This document shows positions 7,210 to 15,300 of a stretch of 23,528 bases of DNA, one piece after another. This DNA is from DATDAW01 sp036524675 (GTDB lineage: Bacteria > Verrucomicrobiota > Verrucomicrobiia > Chthoniobacterales > DASVRZ01). Location: the NCBI GenBank assembly GCA_036524675.1, contig DATDBU010000191.1, forward strand, positions 1-23,528, given 5' to 3'. Position 1 is the stretch's first letter. Each line of letters starts with the position of its first letter. The position numbers and the translations under genes are program-made. A model generated the notes under the pieces. The model saw only the letters and a program-made list of their open reading frames with translations. It was not told the origin of the DNA and did no database searches.

Positions 7210-8580
7210 TTACTCGGCTCGGATCGCATATTCCCTGCCGCTCTTAATGAGCCAGCCCTCATCAATTCCACGCTTGGCGAGACGTGACACCATACCCTTC
7301 GAGATACGCATCTCCTCGGCAATGGTGGCGCAATCGGTGACGCCTTCCTCAACCAGTCGGCGGAACACATCAGACCCTTGCGCAGGCTTGTATGTCACCA
7401 GAATCTTCCCGGCATTACCGCAGGGTCCGACATGCCATTCGTAGGCTGGAGTTTCTTCGGGTGTATTTCGGGACGGCTTGGTGAAGCGGGAAATGAACTT
7501 CGCCCCGGTCTTGTCGTCAGAGCCCACCTTCGCGTCATCCAAGGCAATCGCCCAAAACGCCGCGTCTTCTCGTTTACTCGTACCGCGCATCTCGCCGTTT
7601 CTGCCAGCGTGATGCACCACAATCACGGCGATACCCAGGCGCCTGAAGTTCAACAGCCAGTTGCTTATCTGTTCCCACGCGAATGCGTCATTCTCCTTCA
7701 TGCCGCTCGCCAGAGTCGAGAGGTTGTCCAGTATGACGACCTTGATTTCGCGGTCCGTGCAGAGCGCCGAAATGCCGTCCTGAATCTCGGGGTTTGTGAT
7801 ATTTAAGACCCGCCCTGTCCTGTCGAATAGAATCTCATGGTTCAGGAACGTGATGTTCCCATCCTTTTGCGACAGCCCAACGTCTCGACTTCTAATCAAG
7901 TCTGGAGGCATCTCACCGTCGACGTAGAGAACGGATGTCGCCTTGTGAGAGCGCCACGGGCCAAAGCGGCCGCCTTCTGACAAAGCGCGCGCAACGCCCA
8001 AAGCCATCCAGGTTTTGCCGACTCCGCGAGGAGCGAAGATGAAACCCATATCACCTTCGCAGAACCAATCGCCCAGCAGTTTTTCACGCGGCTTCAACGC
8101 AAGCCCCATCAGCTCGGAAGAGGTGACGACAGACCGGCTCAACGCCGATTTCCATGAATCCTCCACAGGTGTCGATTTGATCGCCGACGCTACGCTGACG
8201 ATCTCACTCAGAGGCACCGACGTGTCCCTTGCCATCCAGCTAGCCTTATCTGCCGCCGCGATAATTCGGCGCCGATCTGCGAGCTCGGACAGCTCCGCCA
8301 CATACATTGGTATGTTCACTGGGGAAACCTCGCAGCCCAGCAGCCCAGCTATAAAGCCAGGGCCGCCAAGCTGGTCAATTTGGCCAATGTCGCGAAGACG
8401 CTGCGCAACCGCGATGTTGGTTATCGGAACGCCATCGGCGCGCAGCTCCAGCATGTTCCGGAAAACCACGTTGCACGCGTGGTCATGAAACACGCCTGGG
8501 TGGAGCGACTCGCTCCACTGTTCCGGCCATTGGACGAGCGCGGAGATTAGCGCGCGCTCGTATTCCTCGTGATGGGGCAT
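7210..8580 (-). CDS. Replication initiator helicase, DnaB-N plus RepA-like ATPase plus winged helix
   Basis: A 456-aa protein from the ATG at 8580. Residues 5-110 resemble the DnaB N-terminal helical domain. A RecA/RepA-type ATPase follows, with Walker A APRGVGKT (183-190), SVLYVDGEMP (216-225), Walker B VVILDN (281-286) and VVHHAGRNG (321-329), the last typical of RepA/AAA_25 helicases. Residues 404-453 form a winged helix (TIAEEMRISKGMVSRLAKRG and the wing after it). The frame is open to 8667, but the added 29 residues overlap the upstream gene and look non-coding, and the chosen start leaves a 7-bp gap. No good Shine-Dalgarno sequence is seen. The protein probably loads on the GTAAACG repeats that follow its stop codon and unwinds the element DNA. 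No primase motif is visible, so host primase would be needed. Confidence 0.85.
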   Translation of the reverse strand: MPHHEEYERALISALVQWPEQWSESLHPGVFHDHACNVVFRNMLELRADGVPITNIAVAQRLRDIGQIDQLGGPGFIAGLLGCEVSPVNIPMYVAELSELADRRRIIAAADKASWMARDTSVPLSEIVSVASAIKSTPVEDSWKSALSRSVVTSSELMGLALKPREKLLGDWFCEGDMGFIFAPRGVGKTWMALGVARALSEGGRFGPWRSHKATSVLYVDGEMPPDLIRSRDVGLSQKDGNITFLNHEILFDRTGRVLNITNPEIQDGISALCTDREIKVVILDNLSTLASGMKENDAFAWEQISNWLLNFRRLGIAVIVVHHAGRNGEMRGTSKREDAAFWAIALDDAKVGSDDKTGAKFISRFTKPSRNTPEETPAYEWHVGPCGNAGKILVTYKPAQGSDVFRRLVEEGVTDCATIAEEMRISKGMVSRLAKRGIDEGWLIKSGREYAIRAE

Positions 8581-8587
8581 AGGAGGT

Positions 8588-8854
8588 CTATCCACGGAGG
8601 GCCTCCCTTCTCCGTCGCAGCATCCCGCCCATATGCCGCTCGTAGGCCACGCGCCATCTCTCGTCACCCGTGCGCAAATATTCTCGCGTCAGCCTCTCGG
8701 CCTCCCGCTGCCATCTCCAAATTGGCAGTTGAGCTTGTGCCGCGGCGGGGTTACAAATCGGTCGGAATACCGTTAGTTTAGAAGTCCCCCGGTTGCTCGC
8801 CAGCGCCGGGGTTCTTCGCTTTCGGGGCGGGCCCTTCGAATTTGGGTCGTGCAT
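8588..8854 (-). CDS. Small basic hypothetical protein between excisionase-like gene and helicase
   Basis: An 88-aa, strongly basic protein with a disordered Pro/Arg/Lys-rich N-terminus and a C-terminal helix rich in Arg and Glu (LTREYLRTGDERWRVAYERH). The ATG directly follows the TAA of the upstream gene with no gap, and a strong GGGGAGG Shine-Dalgarno sequence lies about ten bases before it, so the start is well supported and the two are coupled. I do not recognise the family. Its size, charge and place just before the initiator gene would suit a DNA-binding accessory factor or a small replication or regulatory protein, but this is inference only. Confidence 0.65.
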   Translation of the reverse strand: MHDPNSKGPPRKRRTPALASNRGTSKLTVFRPICNPAAAQAQLPIWRWQREAERLTREYLRTGDERWRVAYERHMGGMLRRRREALRG

Positions 8855-9091
8855 TTACTTCGCCTCCCCGTGAAGAAAAGCGCGTAATGAATCGGCGATT
8901 AGAAGCCTTCGCCCGCTAACATTTCCGCGGCGGCGGATGGAGACAGACTTGATGCTGCCGTCGGCGATGAGCCGGTAGAGCGTCGCCCGGCTCAGGGACG
9001 ACACACGGGCTGCATCTTTGATGGTTAGGAACTCAGGGTTGGTAACAGCCGACTTGTCGGCTCCGGCGGTGGCATGTTGGTGCTGAATCAC
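8855..9091 (-). CDS. Excisionase/MerR-like helix-turn-helix protein
   Basis: A 78-aa protein with a single HTH_17-type fold. Residues 20-45 (EFLTIKDAARVSSLSRATLY plus RLIADG) are the typical excisionase-family helix-turn-helix with its tyrosine-arginine recognition end. A beta hairpin follows with three arginines, the pattern of an Xis wing. Such proteins bend DNA to direct integrase towards excision, or act as small regulators. The start is GTG at 9091, preceded by AGGTTGA at a suitable distance. It is the first gene of the replication operon and lies downstream of the tandem repeats at 9121-9246, which are natural candidates for its binding sites. Regulation of the rep gene is an equally possible role. 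Confidence 0.8.
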   Translation of the reverse strand: MIQHQHATAGADKSAVTNPEFLTIKDAARVSSLSRATLYRLIADGSIKSVSIRRRGNVSGRRLLIADSLRAFLHGEAK

Positions 9092-9120
9092 TCAACCTGT
9101 GTAGCACGGCCCCAAACGCG

Positions 9121-9246
9121 AAAAGTGACGTCCGGACGACCGTCTTAGGCATTTTCAAAAGTGACTTTACCTAGGGACGACACATCGTCTTGGTCCATTT
9201 TCAAAAAAGGCTTTGCCAAGGACGGGCTGTCGTCTTGTTCATTTTG
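9121..9246. repeat. Three imperfect tandem repeats upstream of the excisionase-like gene
   Basis: Three head-to-tail units (9121-9156, 9157-9202 and 9203-9246) share an AAAA-rich start, a GGACG core, then CGTCTT, and an ATTTTC or ATTTTG end. The cores contain GACG and CGTC as inverted half sites. The first unit is about ten bases shorter. The location, just upstream of the 9091 start and downstream of the integrase operon, suggests operators or excisionase/integrase binding sites. A 65-codon ORF (9342 to 9145) also runs through the last two units and would encode a repeated QDD motif, so coding origin is not excluded. Confidence 0.55.
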
Positions 9247-9277
9247 AGTTGGCATTTTGTCCGCGAAAGCGATTTTT

Positions 9278-9814
9278 TTACAGGTCCCTTTTTTTTCGCG
9301 ACGCGCGCCTGGGTTGTTGGACGTAAAATTTCCGAAGCTCATCGCGTAGCTCCACTGTCATGCCTCTCTTTTTCCATTGGTCGATACACCCGAGGTATAT
9401 CTTGTCCAAATCCTCCCCTGACTTCCGAAAAATCCTTTGAACCCACAGACGGAATACGGGGCGAAACGCAAGCTCGGCCTTGGTTTCGGTGTTTTTGCAC
9501 GTTATTTCTCGAACGGCTTTTATCCACGGGATCCTTTGCGCCGGCCTTTTGCCGCTGCAATCGATGACTAGCTCTCGGGCTCGTTCCGCCGCCGCATATT
9601 CGCCGCCGTATTCGTCCTCGCGCCAGAGACGCGATGCGACGACTGCCAGGGCTTCCGCACTTATCGGGATTTCATTGCCCGCCGCCTGTTCAAGCGCCAG
9701 CACGTAGTCGCAACAAAGAATCAAATCTCGTGCCCGCTGCGCCGCGCCTGCATAGTCGTCGCCAATCAAAACGCGCGATGCGATGTCCGTCAGTAGACCT
9801 AGAGGATGGCTCAT
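9278..9814 (-). CDS. Hypothetical protein coupled to the integrase gene
   Basis: A 178-aa protein from the ATG at 9814, which overlaps the integrase stop codon in an ATGA arrangement. The frame is open further upstream, but that part lies inside the integrase gene. The N-terminal half is helical with alanine-rich segments and two similar helices: GDDYAGAAQRARDLILCC and EYGGEYAAAERARELVIDC share the pattern YxGxxAAAxRARxLxxxC. The C-terminus is basic and ends in an Arg/Lys-rich tail, which suggests nucleic acid contact. No known domain is recognised. Tight coupling to the integrase suggests a role in recombination or its control, but this is inference. Confidence 0.7.
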   Translation of the reverse strand: MSHPLGLLTDIASRVLIGDDYAGAAQRARDLILCCDYVLALEQAAGNEIPISAEALAVVASRLWREDEYGGEYAAAERARELVIDCSGKRPAQRIPWIKAVREITCKNTETKAELAFRPVFRLWVQRIFRKSGEDLDKIYLGCIDQWKKRGMTVELRDELRKFYVQQPRRASRKKRDL

Positions 9815-10944
9815 AATTCGGGCAGTTCCTCCACGGCTTTGCGCATCGCGGCGATGTCGACATGCGAATAAGTTTGCGTCATGTCGTCGTTCGAATGTCC
9901 CGTGAACGCTTGGTTTGTGGCTCGGGCCACGCCAGCTTGTTCGAGCCACGTGGTAAGCGTGTGCCGCAAAGCGTGATACGTCAGCCCGGACGGCGCACGC
10001 TTGCCGGAGCGTCCCGACCCGTCTTCCTGCTTATGGTGCGATGCTTTTGCCCGGAGTCCTGCCAGCGCCAGCAAATCGCTGAACTGGTTGCTCAGCGAAC
10101 CGGTTTTGCCGGTTCGTTCGACGACACTATGCGCCCGCGGATGAACCGGGCCGGAGCCCGGCGATGTCCCGAGCAAATCCAGCAACGGGCGCGCCAGGGG
10201 TAACACAAGCGCCTTGCCCGTTTTTCGCTGCCGGAGCCTCAAGACACCGCGGCTTAAGTCGATTTGCGACCATTCAAGCGACGCGACGTCTCCCAGCCGC
10301 TGGCCGCTATAGAGGCCGAACAAGACCATAGACCGCCATTCGGTGTCGCAAGCACCAAGCACGGCTTGCAACTCGTCCACGGTGAACGGACGCCTTGAGC
10401 TTACCACGCTCTTCTGCCGAACAGCCTCGACATGCGCCGTTGGGTCCGTCGAAACGATCCCATCACGATGAGCCGTTCGGAACAGCATCCGCAAACATTT
10501 GATTTCGTGAGTCACCGTCTTCGCGTGAAGCGTCTTCGCCTCATGGTTCCTGAATTCGATGATTGCCGCCCGGGTAATGTTGGTAATATCGCCGTCCGCC
10601 TTGTCGCCGAGCCACTCGGTGAACTTCGCCAAAGATTTTCGATAAAACTCGAAGGTGCTGGGCGCCACGGTCTTTTCCTTCTCAGCAAGCCAGGTATCGC
10701 AGAAGGCTCGAACGGACGTCGGCCCTATGGATTCGCCCGTCAGGTCTTTGCATACGTCCGCCATGATGCGCCGCATCTGGTCCGCCGTCCTTCTCTTGCG
10801 AAAAGCTTCCTCCAGCTTATCCGCCAGCTTTTGTGCTTTTCGCCTATCTGTTTCCTTTGTGGACCTTTTCAATCTCCGACCGGAGGCGTCAGTGAAGCAT
10901 GCGGTCCAAAACTTCGATTCGGGATGCTTCCAAACACTAGCCAT
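9811..10944 (-). CDS. int: Tyrosine recombinase, element integrase
   Basis: A 377-aa protein from the ATG at 10944; an in-frame start at 10995 would add 17 atypical residues. An N-terminal arm-type domain and a SAM-like core-binding domain (about 75-165) precede the catalytic domain. Catalytic residues are visible: Arg216 in YSGQRLGDV, Lys241 in RQRKTGK, His324 and Arg327 in YHALRHTL, His350 in TGHS, and the nucleophile Tyr359 in TYSHVD. This is a complete phage-type integrase set. The gene start faces the right attachment core 110 bp away, and the enzyme should recombine the 30-bp tRNA-Ala core. The next gene overlaps the stop, so the two are co-translated. No frameshift or missing catalytic residue is seen, so the enzyme may still be active. 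Confidence 0.94.
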   Translation of the reverse strand: MASVWKHPESKFWTACFTDASGRRLKRSTKETDRRKAQKLADKLEEAFRKRRTADQMRRIMADVCKDLTGESIGPTSVRAFCDTWLAEKEKTVAPSTFEFYRKSLAKFTEWLGDKADGDITNITRAAIIEFRNHEAKTLHAKTVTHEIKCLRMLFRTAHRDGIVSTDPTAHVEAVRQKSVVSSRRPFTVDELQAVLGACDTEWRSMVLFGLYSGQRLGDVASLEWSQIDLSRGVLRLRQRKTGKALVLPLARPLLDLLGTSPGSGPVHPRAHSVVERTGKTGSLSNQFSDLLALAGLRAKASHHKQEDGSGRSGKRAPSGLTYHALRHTLTTWLEQAGVARATNQAFTGHSNDDMTQTYSHVDIAAMRKAVEELPEL

Positions 10945-11054
10945 GCCGCCAAGAACGCATCTAAGAACGTCTCGTGCAATATCAAAGTGTCTCAAAATGC
11001 ATCTTCCCTAGGTAAATCGGCTTCGTGAGACACCCTGAAATGCCTTCTGCCGTC
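10945..11054. promoter_or_regulatory. Integrase upstream region at the right end of the element
   Basis: This holds the presumed integrase promoter and the right arm of the attachment site. I found no clear -35/-10 pair. TCCCTAGGTAAA (11005-11016) is the exact reverse complement of TTTACCTAGGGA at 9166-9177 in the tandem repeats, so one protein may bind both places. Confidence 0.4.
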
Positions 11055-11084
11055 CCAGGGGTTCGAATCCCCTTACCTCCACCA
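11055..11084 (+). repeat. attR core (detached copy of the tRNA-Ala 3' end)
   Basis: A 30-bp exact copy of 112-141, without any 5' tRNA half. Reading the opposite strand through it gives the peptide VEVRGFEP, a known artefact of translating tRNA 3' ends, which explains the odd tail of the ORF that crosses this site. Confidence 0.9.
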
Positions 11085-11149
11085 CCTTCGCAGCGGAAGC
11101 CAATGACATCCGCAGGGGATGAGAACGCCGTTCGACTGCACGGGTTGTG

Positions 11150-11926
11150 ATGCCTGCGATCCGGCCCAGTGGGTCGTAGGTGTAGCTGGTCGAGTTCGCC
11201 GCGCCGTTGATCTGCCGGGTCTTGATGCGCCCCAGTTCATCGTGCCCGTAGCCGATCGTGTCCACGGCCCACGGGCCATCGACAGTGGCCAGACGTCCCG
11301 CGCCAAGACTCTCCGTCGCGGCGTTGGGAACGGGGTTGTAGGCATTGGTCGTTGTGCCGATCCCGTCGGTCATGGTTGCCAATCGCCCATACATTGGTTC
11401 ATACGTGAACGCCCCTCCGGGCGTCGCGGGGACCAGGGCGTTCCCGGAGGCTGATTTGGTTAAGGCTGCCGTCGGTGTAGTAGCTGTAGTTGGCGCGCTG
11501 GCCTTTGGCGTCGGTGATCGTTTCACGCGACCGGTGGCGGGTTCGTACTGGTAGGCAGTGGTCGTTTGATCGGGGTAAATTTTGTAAATTTCACGTCCCT
11601 GCACGTCGCGCACCCACGAGGTCCGGTTTCCAGCGGGGTCGATCAATGCTTCGAGCGAGCCGCAGCCGCACCAGACGTATTGCGTGAGCCGGTTGGCGGG
11701 ATCGATGACGGCGACGGGACGTTGGAGTTTGTCGTAAATGGTTTGCGTCCAGCGTCCGAGCCGGTCTTTGGTGAATTTGGCGTCGAGTTTGTCGTAGACG
11801 ATTTTTTCGTCGGTGCCGTCGGGGTATTTGATCTGAACGGGCCGGTCAAGGCTTTTGGCCGGGTTGCCGCCGATGGCGTCGTAGAGCGTCTCGACGGTGT
11901 AGCCTTCCGAATTTGCCGCTTTTGAT
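11150..11926 (-). pseudogene. Truncated RHS core fragment
   Basis: This piece aligns to the RHS core of the full-length gene, where the matching part is about 14040-14815. Translation gives SEGYTVETLYDAIGG at its 5' end and ends near TYDPLGRIAGI, where similarity stops. Compared with the intact gene it has lost one base near 11520 and about 11 bases near 11450. The two changes add up to twelve bases, so the frame is lost in between and then regained. It has no signal peptide, no start codon after the in-frame stop just upstream, no core-ending NLYGYVQNNP motif and no toxin tip. It lies directly behind the candidate immunity gene. This matches the displaced RHS remnants that build up behind active loci when tips are exchanged. 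Confidence 0.8.
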
Positions 11927-11932
11927 GGTCAG

Positions 11933-12373
11933 TTATTGCTCCCTTATCTCGGTTGATTGTCTCGTTTGATCTTGCTGCGGGAAAAATTCGACGGCAAGAC
12001 TTATTCCAAGACGGCTAAGGCGGTGAAGTAATAGCGCAGGAAATCTTTCACCTGTAGAGTCTGACGAAAAAAAACGCACATAAATTTCAAAAGTTGACCC
12101 AAACACTCTAATTTCCTCCAATAATTCTTTAGAAGATTCGAGGCGATCCATCAATAGTTCCACACTCGCTATCAAATTATCGTCAACCATTTGAGGCGGC
12201 TCAAACGAACCAAACGATTCCAGAACAACACCTATTCTATTTCCATGCTTGTCAAGAATGTCATCCCCTTTCTTACGGGTGTATTTAGCGCGCAATTTCA
12301 GATTGAATCCTAAGTATTCGGGATCGAATGCTCCACCTGAAACTCGAAAAGAAAAAAAGTAACTGCCGCACAT
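11933..12373 (-). CDS. Candidate immunity protein, DUF4279-like
   Basis: A 146-aa cytosolic protein. The start SYFFSFRVSGGAFDPEYLG, a central region of alternating strands and a helical segment (LIASVELLMDRLESSKELL), and the end RLSRLGISLAVEFFP fit the layout I know for DUF4279 proteins, often found beside polymorphic toxins. The family call is from memory of the pattern. The ATG is 6 bp after the stop codon of the RHS gene, the usual place for the cognate immunity gene. It has no signal peptide, in line with protection inside the producing cell. The gene is clearly more AT-rich than the RHS core, typical of exchanged toxin-immunity cassettes. It should neutralise the RHS tip, but this pairing is inferred from position. 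Confidence 0.6.
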   Translation of the reverse strand: MCGSYFFSFRVSGGAFDPEYLGFNLKLRAKYTRKKGDDILDKHGNRIGVVLESFGSFEPPQMVDDNLIASVELLMDRLESSKELLEEIRVFGSTFEIYVRFFSSDSTGERFPALLLHRLSRLGISLAVEFFPQQDQTRQSTEIREQ

Positions 12374-12379
12374 AATACG

Positions 12380-15300
12380 CTAGTGTGTTCCCGCCCCAGG
12401 GCCCGGATATGGGCCCAGATTTAACCCGTTTCCAGATCCGTCGTCTACCCAGACATTTCCTTCCGGGTCTATTCCTGTCCAGTCTCTCGGCCCTTGGTCA
12501 GCCCAGTCCTTTATTTCGTGAGGTGATCCTCCTGCTCGGTCGCCAGCCTCATTAACGGGACGCGTACCCGCAGGGCACCCCTTCGGCTTAGGTTTTGGCT
12601 TAAGTTCCGGTTTTCTTGGCGGTGGAATATCATCATCGTCATCATCAGCGATTTCGTTCGGAAAGAAATAGTCATCTATTAACTCGCCAACAATTCCTGC
12701 GACTAAAGCTGCACCTATTGCCTCGCCGATGGGTATGCCCAAAACAAGAGGTATCGCGAGTGGATTAAGACCCTTTAAATCATAATAATTGATCGGATTA
12801 TTCTGCACGTACCCATACAAGTTAATCCCTCCATTTTCCCGGATCGGATCCCTGTTGATCCATCTTCCCAAGCTGGCGTTGTAGAAGCGGAATGGCGCGG
12901 CGTGCAGGCCAGTGGAGGCATCGTAGTAATGGCCGGTGTAGCCGAAGTCGGATTCGATGGGGTTGGCCGTGATCAGGTTGGCGCTGCGGACGCCGTAGGG
13001 ATCGTAGTCGTAGCGGCCGCGCACGGCTTGCGCGCTGTCGGTGACTTCCCGGATGCCGCCGAGATGGTCGCGGGCGTAGAAGAGGTTGAGGGTCGGAGAT
13101 TGAGTGTTGAGGGTAAAACCCTGCGGGAAGTAGCGTTTGGCGATCTGGTTGGAGGCGTTGCGGTGTTCGGCGATTTCCAGGCCGTCCCACACCCAGCGTT
13201 TGGTTTCCGCTCCGTTGAGTTTCTCTCGCACGCGTCGGTTCATTCCATCATATTCGTAGGAATAGATGTCGGCTCCCTTCGTGACGCTCGCCAGACGGTT
13301 CGCAGCGTCGTAGGTGTAGGTAACTTCGGGCGTGCCGGATGGGCCGTAGTTGAGCAGGCTTCCGTTCAGGTCGTAGTTGTAAACTTTCGCGGGGATCGTC
13401 GCGTGGGTAACGTCGACGTATTTGTCGGTGACGTTGCCTTCCTTATCCGTGGCGACGATGTGGACGCGCGTCATCGTTCCCGCATCGACCTGGGCGTAAC
13501 CTTCGTAGCGGTTGGCGGCATCCACGCTGGCGGGGTTGCCGCCGACGGTCACCGTCGCGGGTTCGTTGACGGTTCCGGCGAAGCGCATCATTCCTCCGCC
13601 GTTGCTGGCGGTAAATTGGTTCAGGTTGTTCGCCGTGTAGCTGGTAACGGCGTTTCCATCCTGGTTGGTAACGCGGTTTCCGGCCCGGTCGTATCTCCAT
13701 GCCTGTTCCCCGAGGTTGGCTCCGGTGCTGACATTCGACAGCCCGGCGGATGTGAGTTGGTCAGCAAGGTCGTAGCCGAACTGATAGCGTTTTGCAGCGC
13801 TCAGGCCGCTGTTATTCTGCGTCCATGTGTCCATCCGGCCCGTCGCCGCATACGTGTGGTCAAACTGCGAGATGATCGCGCTCGCCGAGGTCAGGTTCTT
13901 GATTTGCTTGAGCCGCTGGTCGCCTGTGTTGTTGAAATAGTCATACGTTGTGGTTTGGCCGTTGGGATAGATGACGTTTGCCACCAACCCGGTCTGCCGC
14001 AGGTAGCTGTAAATAAAGGCTCCGAGCGAGTTGGTGACGGTGGCGATCCGGCCCAGTGTGTCGTAGCCATAGCTGGTCGAGTTCGCCGCGCCGTCGATCT
14101 GCCGGGTCTTGATGCGGCCGAGTTCATCGTACCCGTAGCCGATCGTGTCCGAGGCCCACGGGCCATCGACAGTGGCCAGACGTCCCGCGCCAAGACTCTG
14201 CGTCGTGGCGTTGGGAACGGGGTTGTAGGCATTGGTCGTTGTGCCGATCCCGTCTGTCATGGTCGCCAATCGCCCATACACCGGTTCGTACGTGAACGCC
14301 ACTCCAGGCGTCGCGGGGACCAGGGCGTTCCCGGACGCGTCCGTGTAGCTGACCTGCTTGAGGCTGCCGTCGATGAAGTACTGGTAATTCGTCCGCTGGC
14401 CTTTGGCGTCAGTGGCCGATTTTAACCGCCCAGTGGCGTTTTCATATTGATATGCCACCTGCGTTTTATCCGGGTAAATCTTGTAAACCTCCCGCCCCTG
14501 TACGTCGCGTACCCACGACGTCCGGTTTCCGGCCGGGTCAACGATAGCCTCCAGCGACCCGCAGGGGCACCAGTCGTATTGCGTGATGCGGTTGGACGGA
14601 TCGATCACGGCGACGGGATGGCGCAGCCTGTCGTGAATGATTTGTGTCCAGCGATCCAACCGGTCCTTGGTGAACTGGGCGTCGAGCTTGTCGTAAACCA
14701 CCTGCTCATCGGTCCCGTCCGGGTATTTGATCTTCACGGGCCGGTTGAGCGTTTTGGTCGCGACGCCGCCAATCGCGTCGTAAAGCGTCTCGATGGTGTA
14801 GCCTTCCGAATCCGTGACTTTCCACAACCGCCCGAAACCGTCGTATTGAAACTGGGTGGTCGCGCCGACAACGGGTCCAGTGATCGAGATCAGATAACCG
14901 TCGGTCTTTCCGTCGCTGTCCTGATCCCGGTCGTAGGTGAATGTGGTCACTTCGTTTTTGGCGTTGGTCACCGTCAATACCTGTCCGTAGCCGTTGTAGG
15001 TGTAGGAAGTCGTCCGGCGGGAGGCGTCCTTCGCACTCAAGACGAGATGCTTGCCGCCCGTGTCATAGGTAAAGGACGCCAGAAGATTGGACACCGCACC
15101 AAATGGGTCGGTGCTCAATCCCGCGGCATTCTGCTGATAAACGGCGAGCAAATCGATTCCATTGGCGGCGTATTGATACGTTGTCGTCCGCGAGGGCGTC
15201 GTGGCATTGCCCGGAGTGACCATTTTGGTGACTTTACCGCTGGAGTTGTATTCAACCTGCGCCAGTTCCGTCGAGCCATCGTCGAGCACGCGCCCAATTT

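Larger units (their letters stand above)
112..11084. mobile_element. Integrative element (satellite-like island or defective prophage) in tRNA-Ala
   Basis: The boundaries are given by a 30-bp perfect direct repeat: the tRNA 3' end at 112-141 and a detached copy at 11055-11084. A tyrosine integrase gene starts about 110 bp inside the right copy, as expected for tRNA-targeting elements. Contents from right to left are integrase, a 178-aa unknown protein, an HTH excisionase candidate, a small basic protein, an initiator helicase, an iteron-like cluster, an unknown protein, a ClpP-like head protease, an unknown protein, a tape measure protein, a coupled small ORF and two small cargo-like genes. 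No terminase, portal, capsid, tail tube, baseplate or lysis gene is visible in about 11 kb, so self-sufficient virion production looks impossible. Whether this is a satellite or a decayed prophage cannot be settled from one copy. Confidence 0.88.

Noticed and set aside
11008..11646. 212-codon ORF running from the RHS remnant across attR
   Set aside because: Only the part before about 11150 on the minus strand is RHS-like. The tail with VEVRGFEP is a translation of the tRNA 3'-end copy and the element end, not a real gene.
12902..14425. 507-codon right-reading ORF, and a 676-codon one at 14447-16477
   Set aside because: Both lie antisense to the RHS gene. Their Val/Gly/Arg-rich translations show no domain, and the minus strand carries clear RHS repeats throughout. 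Long antisense ORFs are a by-product of GC-rich codon use in the RHS core.
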